Below, in pieces: positions 44,177 to 52,548 of a stretch of DNA of 64,000 nucleotides. The stretch spans positions 1-64,000 of the forward strand of contig CAJUJM010000066.1 in NCBI GenBank assembly GCA_910586755.1, read 5' to 3'. Within the stretch, counting starts at the first letter, position 1, and every line of letters starts with the position of its first letter. The notes beneath the pieces are model-generated. The model saw nothing but the letters and a program-made list of their open reading frames with translations. It was not told where the DNA came from and searched no databases. The translations under genes and the position numbers were made by a program. The stretch comes from an uncultured Lachnospiraceae bacterium (GTDB lineage: Bacteria > Bacillota > Clostridia > Lachnospirales > Lachnospiraceae).

Positions 44177-44893
44177 ATGGCAATGACTGTAGGCTATAAA
44201 CCTTACACAGGCGCAATTAACACAAACAGCCCGCGATACAAACGTGCGAAAGCAATGTATGACGAAGGACATCCAGGCGGAGAAAAAACGAAGTCTGCTG
44301 CAGAAGCAAAGGCTGAACAGGATTTGCAAAGCCTGAAAATGCTGAAACAAATCCTTGGGCAAAAGTATGACGACCTTGATTTTAAACTGAAAAATCCATT
44401 TGAGGCAGATGAAGAAACATTTATCCGCAATTATATGGGACTTTTTGATGAGGACGGCGATCTGGTAAATTGCTATGGTGTAGCGGGAATGGACATTACA
44501 GGGAAAGACCCGTCTGAATTCCATAAAATAATAGATGTTTCCGAAACTGCGCGGCAGGATATGTTTGATGAAACAAAGCGCCATTTCATACAAGAAAAAG
44601 GAATCGACAATGGGGATACAACAAAACGTACTGAGGTTTTTACGCGCTATCAGTTAAGCGTTAACAAATCAGACAGACTAAGCGGCACATGGACGCTTGG
44701 ACAATATGAGCGGATGTACACAAAGGCCTTTTACGAAGCGGTAAGAGAAGCATCCCCCGGCTGGCAGCCCGGACAGCCATTTGATACAAGCATTGTACGC
44801 GGCATTACCCGCGAAGATGTAGAAAAACGCATTGTAAAAGGCAGCAGCGAATTTTCATTAAAGCCGGGGCCATCTTTGGATATTAAGGTATAA
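44177..44893 (+). CDS. Unknown protein behind sigma-D-like promoter
   Basis: A 238-aa soluble protein with no signal peptide or membrane segment. The start MAMTVGYKPYTGAINTNSPR is followed by a charged helical stretch (SAAEAKAEQDLQSLKMLKQIL), an acidic segment and a C-terminal region YQLSVNKSDRLSGTWTLGQYERMYTKAFYEAV. It may belong to DUF3879, but I am not sure. It has its own AAGGAGG site. Codon use is less GC-rich than its neighbours. The promoter suggests control with motility or other sigma-28 genes. Confidence 0.7.
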   Translation: MAMTVGYKPYTGAINTNSPRYKRAKAMYDEGHPGGEKTKSAAEAKAEQDLQSLKMLKQILGQKYDDLDFKLKNPFEADEETFIRNYMGLFDEDGDLVNCYGVAGMDITGKDPSEFHKIIDVSETARQDMFDETKRHFIQEKGIDNGDTTKRTEVFTRYQLSVNKSDRLSGTWTLGQYERMYTKAFYEAVREASPGWQPGQPFDTSIVRGITREDVEKRIVKGSSEFSLKPGPSLDIKV

Positions 44894-44941
44894 TCTGTTA
44901 CAGCGGGCATGTCGATGTATCAGCCGTTTTCAGATACCCCC

Positions 44942-44970
44942 TTGCAATACACCTGAAAAAGAGTTATACT
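44942..44970 (+). promoter_or_regulatory. Promoter of NUDIX gene
   Basis: TTGCAA (44942-44947), 17-base spacer, TATACT (44965-44970). Confidence 0.65.
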
Positions 44971-45014
44971 AAAAAACAGGTAAAGAGACACACCAGCGAC
45001 CAGGAGGGATTGCG

Positions 45015-45467
45015 ATGATAGAAGCAACTAGCTGCGGCGGTGTGGTTATATTTCGAGGTAAGATACTCGTCCTGTACAAAAATTATAAGAATAAGTACGA
45101 GGGCTGGGTCCTTCCCAAGGGAACTGTAGAGCAGGGAGAAGAATTTAAAGAGACGGCGCTCCGTGAGGTGAAAGAGGAGACAGGCGTCAGCGCTTCCATT
45201 ATTAAATATATCGGGAAAAGCCAATATTCGTTTAATACCCCCCAGGATGTGGTGGAGAAAGACGTGCACTGGTATTTGATGATGGCGGACAGCTATTACA
45301 GCAAACCACAGCGGGAGGAATATTTCATTGATTCCGGATATTATAAATTTTATGAGGCCTACCATCTGTTGAAATTTTCCAATGAAAAGCAGATTTTGGA
45401 GAAAGCCTATAATGAGTATCTGGAGCTTAAGAGGAGTAACCTCTGGGGTAATAAGAAATATTTCTGA
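45015..45467 (+). CDS. NUDIX hydrolase
   Basis: A 150-aa pyrophosphohydrolase. The Nudix box is complete: GTVEQGEEFKETALREVKEETGV, with the metal-binding REVKEE core. The flanking GWVLPKGTVE and VHWYLM resemble diadenosine tetraphosphate or RNA-cap type NUDIX proteins, but the substrate is not known. CAGGAGG precedes the start. Confidence 0.9.
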   Translation: MIEATSCGGVVIFRGKILVLYKNYKNKYEGWVLPKGTVEQGEEFKETALREVKEETGVSASIIKYIGKSQYSFNTPQDVVEKDVHWYLMMADSYYSKPQREEYFIDSGYYKFYEAYHLLKFSNEKQILEKAYNEYLELKRSNLWGNKKYF

Positions 45468-45484
45468 TGCAGGAAACATGGAAA

Positions 45485-45580
45485 CAGCAGGGGCTGATGC
45501 GGATACAAAGCGGGAGAGATCCCGAAGTTTTATCTGCATCAGCCCCCTGCTGTAACCGTTTAGAACGGTTAGCATTTTTT
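45485..45580 (+). terminator. Double terminator with nested hairpin after NUDIX gene
   Basis: A long stem pairs CAGCAGGGGCTGATGC (45485-45500) with GCATCAGCCCCCTGCTG (45536-45552), one bulged base, enclosing CGGGA/TCCCG. A second hairpin AACCGTT-tag-AACGGTT (45554-45570) follows, ending in six T. Confidence 0.7.
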
Positions 45581-45602
45581 GCATTTCTTTTTTCGATTAA
45601 TC

Positions 45603-45631
45603 TTGTAATATGGAGGGAATTGCGCTACAAT
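45603..45631 (+). promoter_or_regulatory. Promoter of Met-rich secreted protein
   Basis: TTGTAA (45603-45608), 17-base spacer, TACAAT (45626-45631). Confidence 0.55.
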
Positions 45632-45675
45632 AATTAAGAAAAAAGAATTTTTTATGGAAAGAAAGGGGAAAAACG

Positions 45676-46689
45676 ATGAAAAGTTGGAAGAAGTTTGGCG
45701 TATTGGTAGTGCCTATGGTATTGTCCATGGCTTTTCCCGCATTGGCAGGCCAGTGGGAAAAGGCAGATGTAACCTGGAAATACCAGCAGGATGACGGCAG
45801 CTATGCGACGGACACCTGGCAGTGGATTGACAGCAACGAAGATGGCCTGGCTGAGTGCTATCACTTTAATGAGAACGGACTTCTGGACTTAGACAGTGTG
45901 GTAGACGGCTGGATTGTCAACGACAAAGGTGAGTGGACCTGGGGCGGTAATCCCCAGCAGTTGGATCTGAAGGCAAGCGCAGATGAGATAGGAGCTATTT
46001 ATCTGGCTGCTACACAGAAGGCAGACAACCTGGACGATTTTGATGCAGATGTTGACGCAGTCATGACCATGACTATGGACGGAGAATCCCTTAAGATGCT
46101 GTTAGATATGGATATGCAGATGAAGGGCGCAAAATCCGGAAACCTGCTCTTCCTTTGTGACATGGCAATGGCCGCTGAAGGAGAGTCTGTGACTATGACC
46201 ATGTTCTATAAGGACGGCTATATGTACATGGCAATGGATGATTTAAAGATGGCAATGCCCATGGACATGGACGAGATGATGGAAGAGAGCAAGTCCCTTA
46301 CCTCCAATCTTCAGCTGGCTTCCAATCAGATGTATGGGATGACCAATTTGAAGATGTATCACAACGGCGATGCCAAGACGGTTACCTACGATATGGATGT
46401 TGCGGAACTGAACAAGGCAGTGAATGAAGTTATGGCTCTTATGGGAATGGATTATTCCACCCTGGGATATCAGTATCAGGTGAACCGTGCAAGCGGAACC
46501 ATCCACATCAATAAAGACGGCTATGTGAATGAGGAAAGCGTTTCTATGGATATGACCATGGAAATGATGGGAATGACCTTAAATATGACTATGGATATGA
46601 ACATGGTATTTAAGAATCCGGGACAGCCGGTATATATTACCCTTCCTTCTACAGAAGGATATGTGAAGATGAATGACCTGTTTGTATGA
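45676..46689 (+). CDS. Secreted methionine-rich protein
   Basis: A signal peptide (MKSWKKFGVLVVPMVLSMAFPALA, residues 1-24) precedes one or two cell-wall-binding-like repeats (WKYQQDDGSYATDTWQWID, VDGWIVNDKGEWTWGG). Residues 100-330 form alternating beta-type strands that are very rich in methionine, for example MDMTMEMMGMTLNMTMDMNM near the end. The fold may be related to the DUF6612/LppX-type beta sheets, a guess. It has its own promoter and terminator, so it is a single-gene unit. Confidence 0.75.
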   Translation: MKSWKKFGVLVVPMVLSMAFPALAGQWEKADVTWKYQQDDGSYATDTWQWIDSNEDGLAECYHFNENGLLDLDSVVDGWIVNDKGEWTWGGNPQQLDLKASADEIGAIYLAATQKADNLDDFDADVDAVMTMTMDGESLKMLLDMDMQMKGAKSGNLLFLCDMAMAAEGESVTMTMFYKDGYMYMAMDDLKMAMPMDMDEMMEESKSLTSNLQLASNQMYGMTNLKMYHNGDAKTVTYDMDVAELNKAVNEVMALMGMDYSTLGYQYQVNRASGTIHINKDGYVNEESVSMDMTMEMMGMTLNMTMDMNMVFKNPGQPVYITLPSTEGYVKMNDLFV

Positions 46690-46704
46690 GATGAATGAAT
46701 TTCG

Positions 46705-46732
46705 GGGACACTCAGTATTGAGTGTCCCTTTT
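46705..46732 (+). terminator. Terminator after Met-rich protein gene
   Basis: GGGACACTCA (46705-46714) pairs perfectly with TGAGTGTCCC (46719-46728), loop GTAT, followed by TTTT. Confidence 0.9.
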
Positions 46733-46808
46733 CGAGTATGGAGACAGCACACTGGAAGGCGACGCGCAGGCGGCCCGTGCCGGTACAGCTGAAAGGAGAT
46801 TAGGAAAA

Positions 46809-48311
46809 ATGAATGACAGTTTTAAACAATTAAAACCTTATCTGGATAGGGCTATGGCGATACAGACAGCATTGGTACTCTTTGAGTGGGATGACGCTAC
46901 GTTGGCGCCTGGGGCGGCAGGCCCTAATACTTCCAGAGTGATTGAGATTCTGTCGGGAGAATATTTTCAGGCGATAACCGGGGAAGAAACCAAAGCCTTG
47001 ATGAAAGCGTGTCTGGAAAACCCGGAAGGGTTAAGTGAGACAGAGCTGGCTCAGGTAAAAGAGCTGGAAGATCAGATAAAACAGATGGACTGTATTCCAA
47101 AGGAAGAATACCAGGAGTTTGCCAGGATTTCTTCTGAGTCTGTACGGCTCTGGGAGAAGGCAAAAGAGGAGGACGACTTTAACAGTTTTGCCGGGACTCT
47201 TAAAAAAGTGGTAGATTATCAGAAAAAATTTGCCGGATACCGGGCAAAAGAGGGGCAGAAGAAATACGATGCCCTTTTGGAGGACTATGAGAAGGGCTTT
47301 TCTATGAAAGAGCTGGATCGGTTTTTTGGAATGATAAAGGAAGAGCTGGCGCCTCTTTTAAAGAAAATCATGGAAAGCAAAGTTTCCATTGAAGATGGGT
47401 TTCTCACCGGGGATTTTCCGGAAGAAAAACAGGAAAAGCTTGGCAGATTTCTTGCAGAATATGTGGGCTTTGATTTTGAGAAAGGTGTATTTTCAGTCAG
47501 CGCCCATCCCTTTACCACCAATCTCCACAATAAGGACGTGCGGATTACCACCCACTACAGCAATCGCGTAGACAGTTCCCTGTTTTCCGTTATTCACGAG
47601 GCAGGCCACGGTATCTATGAGATGGGGATTCGGGATGATCTGACCCAGACCTTGGCAGGGCAGGGAGCTTCTATGGGGATGCATGAATCCCAGTCCCGGT
47701 TCTTTGAAAATATTATCGGCAGAAGCAGGGACTTTTGGATTCCCATCTATGGAAAAGTTCAGGAAATTTTTCCGGATCCTTTTGAGAAAATCAGCCTGGA
47801 TGACTTCGTAAAAGCCATTAATAAGGTTCACCCGGATCTGATCCGCACCGAAGCGGACGAGCTGACCTACAGCCTTCATGTCCTGATTCGCTATGAGATT
47901 GAAAAAGCGCTGATAGAGGAGAACCTGGATGTAGAGGAACTGCCCCGGATTTGGGCGGACAAATATGAGGAATACTTAGGAGTCCGCCCAAAGACAGATA
48001 AGGAGGGAGTTCTTCAGGATATTCATTGGTCTCAGGGTTCCTTTGGCTACTTCCCATCCTATGCATTAGGGAGCGCTTTTGGGGCTCAGATTTACTGCCA
48101 TATGAAAAAGGTTTTAGATTTTGAAGGCCTGCTTCGTCAGGGAAAGGTGGAGGTGATCCGGGAATATTTGCGGGAGAACATCCACCAGTACGGCAAGATG
48201 AAAACCAGCCGCCAGATCTTAAAGGATATGACCGGTGAGGACTTTAATCCCAGGTATTATATCGACTATTTAAAGGAGAAATACACAGCCCTGTACCAAA
48301 TCGCCGATTGA
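46809..48311 (+). CDS. M32 family carboxypeptidase
   Basis: A 500-aa zinc carboxypeptidase (carboxypeptidase Taq family). The zinc motif is HEAGHGIYEMG, with the third ligand in ESQSRFFEN. DVRITTHY and SFGYFPSYALGSAFGAQIY are typical of M32. ATG 46809 has AAGGAGA about ten bases upstream; an in-frame extension to 46722 overlaps the preceding terminator and is unlikely. It removes C-terminal residues from peptides in the cytoplasm. Confidence 0.94.
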   Translation: MNDSFKQLKPYLDRAMAIQTALVLFEWDDATLAPGAAGPNTSRVIEILSGEYFQAITGEETKALMKACLENPEGLSETELAQVKELEDQIKQMDCIPKEEYQEFARISSESVRLWEKAKEEDDFNSFAGTLKKVVDYQKKFAGYRAKEGQKKYDALLEDYEKGFSMKELDRFFGMIKEELAPLLKKIMESKVSIEDGFLTGDFPEEKQEKLGRFLAEYVGFDFEKGVFSVSAHPFTTNLHNKDVRITTHYSNRVDSSLFSVIHEAGHGIYEMGIRDDLTQTLAGQGASMGMHESQSRFFENIIGRSRDFWIPIYGKVQEIFPDPFEKISLDDFVKAINKVHPDLIRTEADELTYSLHVLIRYEIEKALIEENLDVEELPRIWADKYEEYLGVRPKTDKEGVLQDIHWSQGSFGYFPSYALGSAFGAQIYCHMKKVLDFEGLLRQGKVEVIREYLRENIHQYGKMKTSRQILKDMTGEDFNPRYYIDYLKEKYTALYQIAD

Positions 48312-48336
48312 AATTTAAAAAAGGTTGTGCTATAGT
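48308..48336 (+). promoter_or_regulatory. Promoter of metF operon
   Basis: TTGAAA (48308-48313) overlapping the M32 stop codon, 17-base spacer, TATAGT (48331-48336). Confidence 0.5.
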
Positions 48337-48351
48337 AATTCCATGGAAAAT

Positions 48352-48388
48352 GCCTGCTTTGTCCGGGAGACAGGGCAGGCTTTCGTTT
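48352..48388 (+). terminator. Hairpin with T-run in metF leader
   Basis: GCCTGCTTTGTC (48352-48363) pairs with GACAGGGCAGGC (48369-48380) including three G-T pairs, then TTTCGTTT. It ends the M32 transcript, but it also lies after the metF promoter, so it would be in the metF leader. Confidence 0.6.
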
Positions 48389-48413
48389 ATGGCAGCAAAA
48401 AGGAGAGGTACAC

Positions 48414-49274
48414 ATGAAAATCCGTGATATTCTGGCAGAGGGAAAGCCTACTCTGTCTTTTGAAGTATTTCCGCCTAAGACGGCGGACAATTATAAGTCC
48501 GTAGAGGCAGCGGCTTTGGAGATTGCAGGAATCGATCCTGCTTTTATGAGCGTTACATATGGAGCCGGAGGGGGAACCAGCCAGTATACGGTGCAGATCG
48601 CCTCAACGATTCAAAAAGCAGCCAGAGTGACGCCTCTGGCCCACCTGACCTGCGTTTCTTCCACCCGGCAGCGGGTAAAAGAAATTCTGGCGGAATTAAA
48701 GGAAAACCAGATTGAAAATGTTCTGGCATTAAGAGGAGATATCCCGGAGGGAGGCCCAGTTGCCCATGACTACCAGTATGCGTCCCAGCTGATTTATGAT
48801 ATAAAACAGTCCGGAGATTTCTGCATCGGGGCGGCCTGCTACCCGGAGGGGCACGTAGAGTCGGTCAACAAGACCCAGGACATCCTCTACCTGAAAGAAA
48901 AGGTGGAAGCAGGCTGCGACTTTGTCACGACCCAGATGTTCTTTGACAATAACATTTTATATAACTATCTCTACCGAATCCGGGAAAAGGGCATTACAGT
49001 GCCGGTTATTGCCGGAATCATGCCTGTAACCAATGTAAAGCAGATTAATCGGATCTGTAAAATGTCCGGAACCTATCTCCCTTCCAGATTTAAGGCTATA
49101 GTAGACCGGTTTGGAGACAATCCGGCGGCTATGAAGCAGGCGGGAATTGCCTATGCTACGGAGCAGATTATTGACCTGATAGCCAACGGGGTAAACAATA
49201 TCCATGTCTATTCCATGAATAAGCCGGACGTGGCTGTCCGGATCAAAGAAAGCCTGTCCCAGATTGTAGGATAG
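48414..49274 (+). CDS. metF: Methylenetetrahydrofolate reductase
   Basis: Reduces 5,10-methylene-THF to 5-methyl-THF, the methyl donor for MetH. The start LSFEVFPPKTADN is the family motif with the catalytic glutamate. FMSVTYGAGGGTS, NVLALRGDIP and FVTTQMFFDN match the FAD barrel. The 286-aa length is that of bacterial MetF. AAAAGGAGAGG lies before the start. The methionine synthase parts follow. Confidence 0.96.
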   Translation: MKIRDILAEGKPTLSFEVFPPKTADNYKSVEAAALEIAGIDPAFMSVTYGAGGGTSQYTVQIASTIQKAARVTPLAHLTCVSSTRQRVKEILAELKENQIENVLALRGDIPEGGPVAHDYQYASQLIYDIKQSGDFCIGAACYPEGHVESVNKTQDILYLKEKVEAGCDFVTTQMFFDNNILYNYLYRIREKGITVPVIAGIMPVTNVKQINRICKMSGTYLPSRFKAIVDRFGDNPAAMKQAGIAYATEQIIDLIANGVNNIHVYSMNKPDVAVRIKESLSQIVG

Positions 49275-49398
49275 GATTGACGCGCTGGCAGTAGTAGAAG
49301 CGCTGGCAGATCGATAGCCTCAGTGGATAAGGCGTATGTGCTCTTGTTCACTGAGGGCAGGTTTGAGGAATAAAACAGCAGAAAAAGAGGAAAACAAG
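49275..49398. other. Intergenic leader with direct repeat and hairpin
   Basis: GCGCTGGCAG occurs twice (starting near 49281 and 49299). CCTCAGTG (about 49318-49325) can pair with CACTGAGG about 22 bases on. No T-run follows and no known riboswitch was recognised. Confidence 0.4.
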
Positions 49399-50046
49399 GT
49401 GGAAATCAGCAGAAACGAAATTTTCCGATATCTGGGCTATGGCAGGATGGAAGCGGATGAAAGGACAAAGGATCTGGCAGAATCATGTTTAAAAGAACTT
49501 GAAAGGGAAACCTCTCCTAAGAGCCTTATAAAGGTCTGGCCTCTGACTCTGGGGGAGGAGTATGAGATCGACGGCGGCTGCTTTCAGACCGTCAGCAGGA
49601 ATCTGTGGAAAAATTTAAAAGATTGCAGCCAGATTGCGGTTTTTGCAGCCACACTGGGGGCTGGGGCAGATAAGCTGATTCAGAAATATGAAAAGCTTGA
49701 AATAAGCCGGGCTGTGGTTTTGCAGGCCGCGGCTACAGCCATGCTGGAGGCCTTTTGCGACAGTGCCTGCCAGGAATTGAAAGAAGAATATGAGAGCCGG
49801 GGGCTGTACCTGCGCCCCAGATTCAGTCCCGGATACGGGGATTTTCCTCTGGAAAATCAGAGAAATTTATTGGATGCCCTGGAGGCAGGAAAACGGATCG
49901 GGATCAAGTTGACAGACAGCCTGCTGATGACGCCGGTAAAATCTGTGACAGCGGTAATGGGGATCAGTAAAAAGGCTTACCGGTGCGACGTAAAGGGCTG
50001 TGAAGCCTGTGAGAAGACAGACTGTGCTTACCGGCGGGAAAGCTAG
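49399..50046 (+). CDS. MetH reactivation-domain protein (split methionine synthase)
   Basis: A 215-aa protein similar to the C-terminal activation domain of cobalamin-dependent methionine synthase, which rebinds SAM to reactivate oxidised cobalamin. The segment RFSPGYGDFPLENQRNLLDAL matches the SAM-binding motif region (RxxxGY) of that domain. The C-terminus has a cysteine cluster (CDVKGCEACEKTDC). GTG 49399 follows GAGG by eight bases; an upstream ATG at 49336 gives unconserved residues. It lies between metF and metH, whose product lacks this domain. Confidence 0.85.
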   Translation: MEISRNEIFRYLGYGRMEADERTKDLAESCLKELERETSPKSLIKVWPLTLGEEYEIDGGCFQTVSRNLWKNLKDCSQIAVFAATLGAGADKLIQKYEKLEISRAVVLQAAATAMLEAFCDSACQELKEEYESRGLYLRPRFSPGYGDFPLENQRNLLDALEAGKRIGIKLTDSLLMTPVKSVTAVMGISKKAYRCDVKGCEACEKTDCAYRRES

Positions 50047-50146
50047 AGCGTGTGCTGTACCGTTGATATTCGGCACATGAGTGATTTAACCCGGAGAACA
50101 GGCAGACGGCGAGCCGGGAAGAAACAAAGAAAGAGGAGAGACAGCC

Positions 50147-52537
50147 ATGTACAGGATATTAGAAGAGATGAAAAAACGCCGCCTTTTTTTTGACGGGGGT
50201 ACCGGAAGTATCCTTCAGGCCAGGGGATTAAGGGCAGGAGAACTTCCGGAAACCTGGAACATCCTTCACCCGGAAATTTTGGTGGAGCTTCACAGAAATT
50301 ATCTGGAGGCCGGGGCGGATATTATTAATACCAATACCTTTGGAGCCAATGGGTTAAAGTTTCATCCCGGCGGGGAATTTGAGCTGGAGCCGGTGATAAA
50401 GGCGGCTGTGGCAAACGCCAAAGAGGCGGTGAGACAGGCAGGAAAAGAAGCATTTATTGCCCTGGACATGGGGCCTACGGGAAAGCTGTTAAAGCCTTTG
50501 GGAGACCTGGATTTTGAGGCGGCAGTGGGACTCTACCGGGATATAGCCGGAATCGGCGTAAAAGAAGGGGTGGATCTGGCCCTGATTGAGACTATGAGTG
50601 ACAGCTATGAGATAAAGGCGGCGGTTCTGGGGGTAAAAGAAGCCTGTGATCTGCCCATATTTGTCACCATGGTGTTTGATGAAAAGGGAAAGCTGCTTAC
50701 GGGAGGAACCGTAGAGTCTATGGCCGCCTTGCTGGAGGGCTTAAGAGTGGACGGAATCGGCGTCAATTGTGGATTAGGCCCGGTTCAGATGAAGCCTGTT
50801 GTGGAAAAGCTCTTAAAAGCAACTTCTCTTCCGGTGATTGTGAACCCCAATGCGGGACTTCCAAGGAGCCAGGAAGGAAAGACTGTATACGACATAGACA
50901 GTGAAGCCTTCGCCAGGGAGATGAAGGAGATTGCTTCCATGGGAGCCGTGATCGTAGGCGGCTGCTGCGGAACCACGCCGGAACACATAAAAAGGACGGC
51001 GGATCTGTGCCGGGATCTTCCGGTTGTGTGGCCAAAAGAGCAGAGCCGGACTGTGATTTCTTCTTACTCTAAGGCCGTTCTCATTGACCGGGATCCGGTA
51101 ATTATTGGAGAACGGATTAATCCTACGGGTAAATCCAAATTTAAACAGGCCTTAAGGGATCATGATTTGGAACATATCCTTCGGGAGGCGGCCATTCAGC
51201 AGGATAACGGAGCCCACATTTTGGATGTGAATGTAGGACTTCCGGAAATTGACGAGCCTTCTATGATGGAAGAGGTGATAAAAGAGCTTCAGACCATTAC
51301 CGATCTGCCTCTTCAGATTGACACCTCTAATATAGAGGCTATGGAGCGGGGAATGCGGGTTTACAACGGAAAGCCCCTGATCAATTCTGTCAACGGCAAG
51401 GATGAAGTGATGGAGGCAGTGTTCCCTCTGGTAAAAAAATACGGCGGTACTGTGGTGGCCCTGTGTCTGGACGAGGACGGGATTCCCGACACTGCAGAAG
51501 GGAGAATCCGCATTGCAGAAAAGATTTACAGCAGGGCGGCCCGGTACGGGATAAAGGCAAAGGATATCCTGGTGGACGGACTCTGTATGACGGTAAGCTC
51601 TGACAGTCAAGGAGCTCTCACGACTCTGGAAACCTTAAGAAGAATCCGGGATGAGTTGGGAGGAAAGAGCATTTTGGGCGTGTCCAATATCTCCTTTGGG
51701 CTGCCTCAGAGAGAGATTATTAATGCCGCATTTTTTACCATGGCTCTTGAAAACGGCCTCAATGCCGCCATTATAAATCCCAACTCGGAAGCTATGATGC
51801 GGGCCTATTATAGTTACCGCGCTCTGACAGGGCTGGATCCTCAGTGCAGCGGCTATATCGGGGTTTACGGTGGACAAAAAAAAGAGGAAATTCCCCTGAA
51901 AGAAGAAAAGGAAACCGCTTCTTCCCGACTTTTTTCTGCCATTATAAAAGGATTTAAAGAGGGAGCCGCCAGATCTGCCAAGGCCCTTTTGGGAGAACAG
52001 GATTCTCTGGAAATTATCAACCAGACCATGATTCCCGCCCTGGACTTTGTGGGTCAGGGATTTGAGAAAGGAACCATATTCCTGCCCCAGCTTTTAATGA
52101 GCGCAGAAGCGGCCAAAGCCGCCTTTGAGGTGATTAAAGATCAAATGCAAAAGCTGGGACAGACCCAGGAGAAAAAGGGAAAGATTATTTTAGCTACGGT
52201 TCAGGGAGATATTCATGATATCGGTAAAAACATCGTAAAGGTGCTGCTGGAAAACTACAGCTATGAAGTCATCGATTTGGGCCGGGATGTGCCGCCGGAA
52301 ACCATTGCAGACCGGGCGGTTTCAGAGCAGGCTCCCATGGTGGGCTTAAGCGCCCTGATGACCACCACGGTTCCCAGCATGGAAGCTACCATCCGGCTTT
52401 TGCGGAAAAAAGCGCCCTGGGTAAAAATAATGGTAGGCGGAGCCGTTTTAACCAAAGATTACGCAGAAACCATCGGGGCAGACTGCTACTGCAAGGACGC
52501 TATGGCTTCGGTAAACTATGCAGAATCCGTAATATAA
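50147..52537 (+). CDS. metH: Cobalamin-dependent methionine synthase, without activation domain
   Basis: Transfers methyl from 5-methyl-THF to homocysteine via cobalamin. Domains in order: homocysteine-binding barrel (1-290), with zinc cysteines in GVNCGLGP and GGCCGTTPEH; pterin-binding barrel (about 310-570), GERINPTGK; cobalamin-binding cap and Rossmann domains (about 590-796) with DIHDIGKNIV, where the histidine ligates cobalt. At 796 aa it lacks the fourth, activation domain, which is encoded upstream at 49399. This split form is common in Clostridia. Confidence 0.95.
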   Translation: MYRILEEMKKRRLFFDGGTGSILQARGLRAGELPETWNILHPEILVELHRNYLEAGADIINTNTFGANGLKFHPGGEFELEPVIKAAVANAKEAVRQAGKEAFIALDMGPTGKLLKPLGDLDFEAAVGLYRDIAGIGVKEGVDLALIETMSDSYEIKAAVLGVKEACDLPIFVTMVFDEKGKLLTGGTVESMAALLEGLRVDGIGVNCGLGPVQMKPVVEKLLKATSLPVIVNPNAGLPRSQEGKTVYDIDSEAFAREMKEIASMGAVIVGGCCGTTPEHIKRTADLCRDLPVVWPKEQSRTVISSYSKAVLIDRDPVIIGERINPTGKSKFKQALRDHDLEHILREAAIQQDNGAHILDVNVGLPEIDEPSMMEEVIKELQTITDLPLQIDTSNIEAMERGMRVYNGKPLINSVNGKDEVMEAVFPLVKKYGGTVVALCLDEDGIPDTAEGRIRIAEKIYSRAARYGIKAKDILVDGLCMTVSSDSQGALTTLETLRRIRDELGGKSILGVSNISFGLPQREIINAAFFTMALENGLNAAIINPNSEAMMRAYYSYRALTGLDPQCSGYIGVYGGQKKEEIPLKEEKETASSRLFSAIIKGFKEGAARSAKALLGEQDSLEIINQTMIPALDFVGQGFEKGTIFLPQLLMSAEAAKAAFEVIKDQMQKLGQTQEKKGKIILATVQGDIHDIGKNIVKVLLENYSYEVIDLGRDVPPETIADRAVSEQAPMVGLSALMTTTVPSMEATIRLLRKKAPWVKIMVGGAVLTKDYAETIGADCYCKDAMASVNYAESVI

Positions 52538-52548
52538 GGAGCAGCAAC

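Noticed and set aside
49275..49398. Cobalamin or SAM riboswitch before the MetH activation gene
   Set aside because: The segment is only 124 bases and lacks the B12 box and the SAM-I core; only a direct repeat and a small stem are seen.
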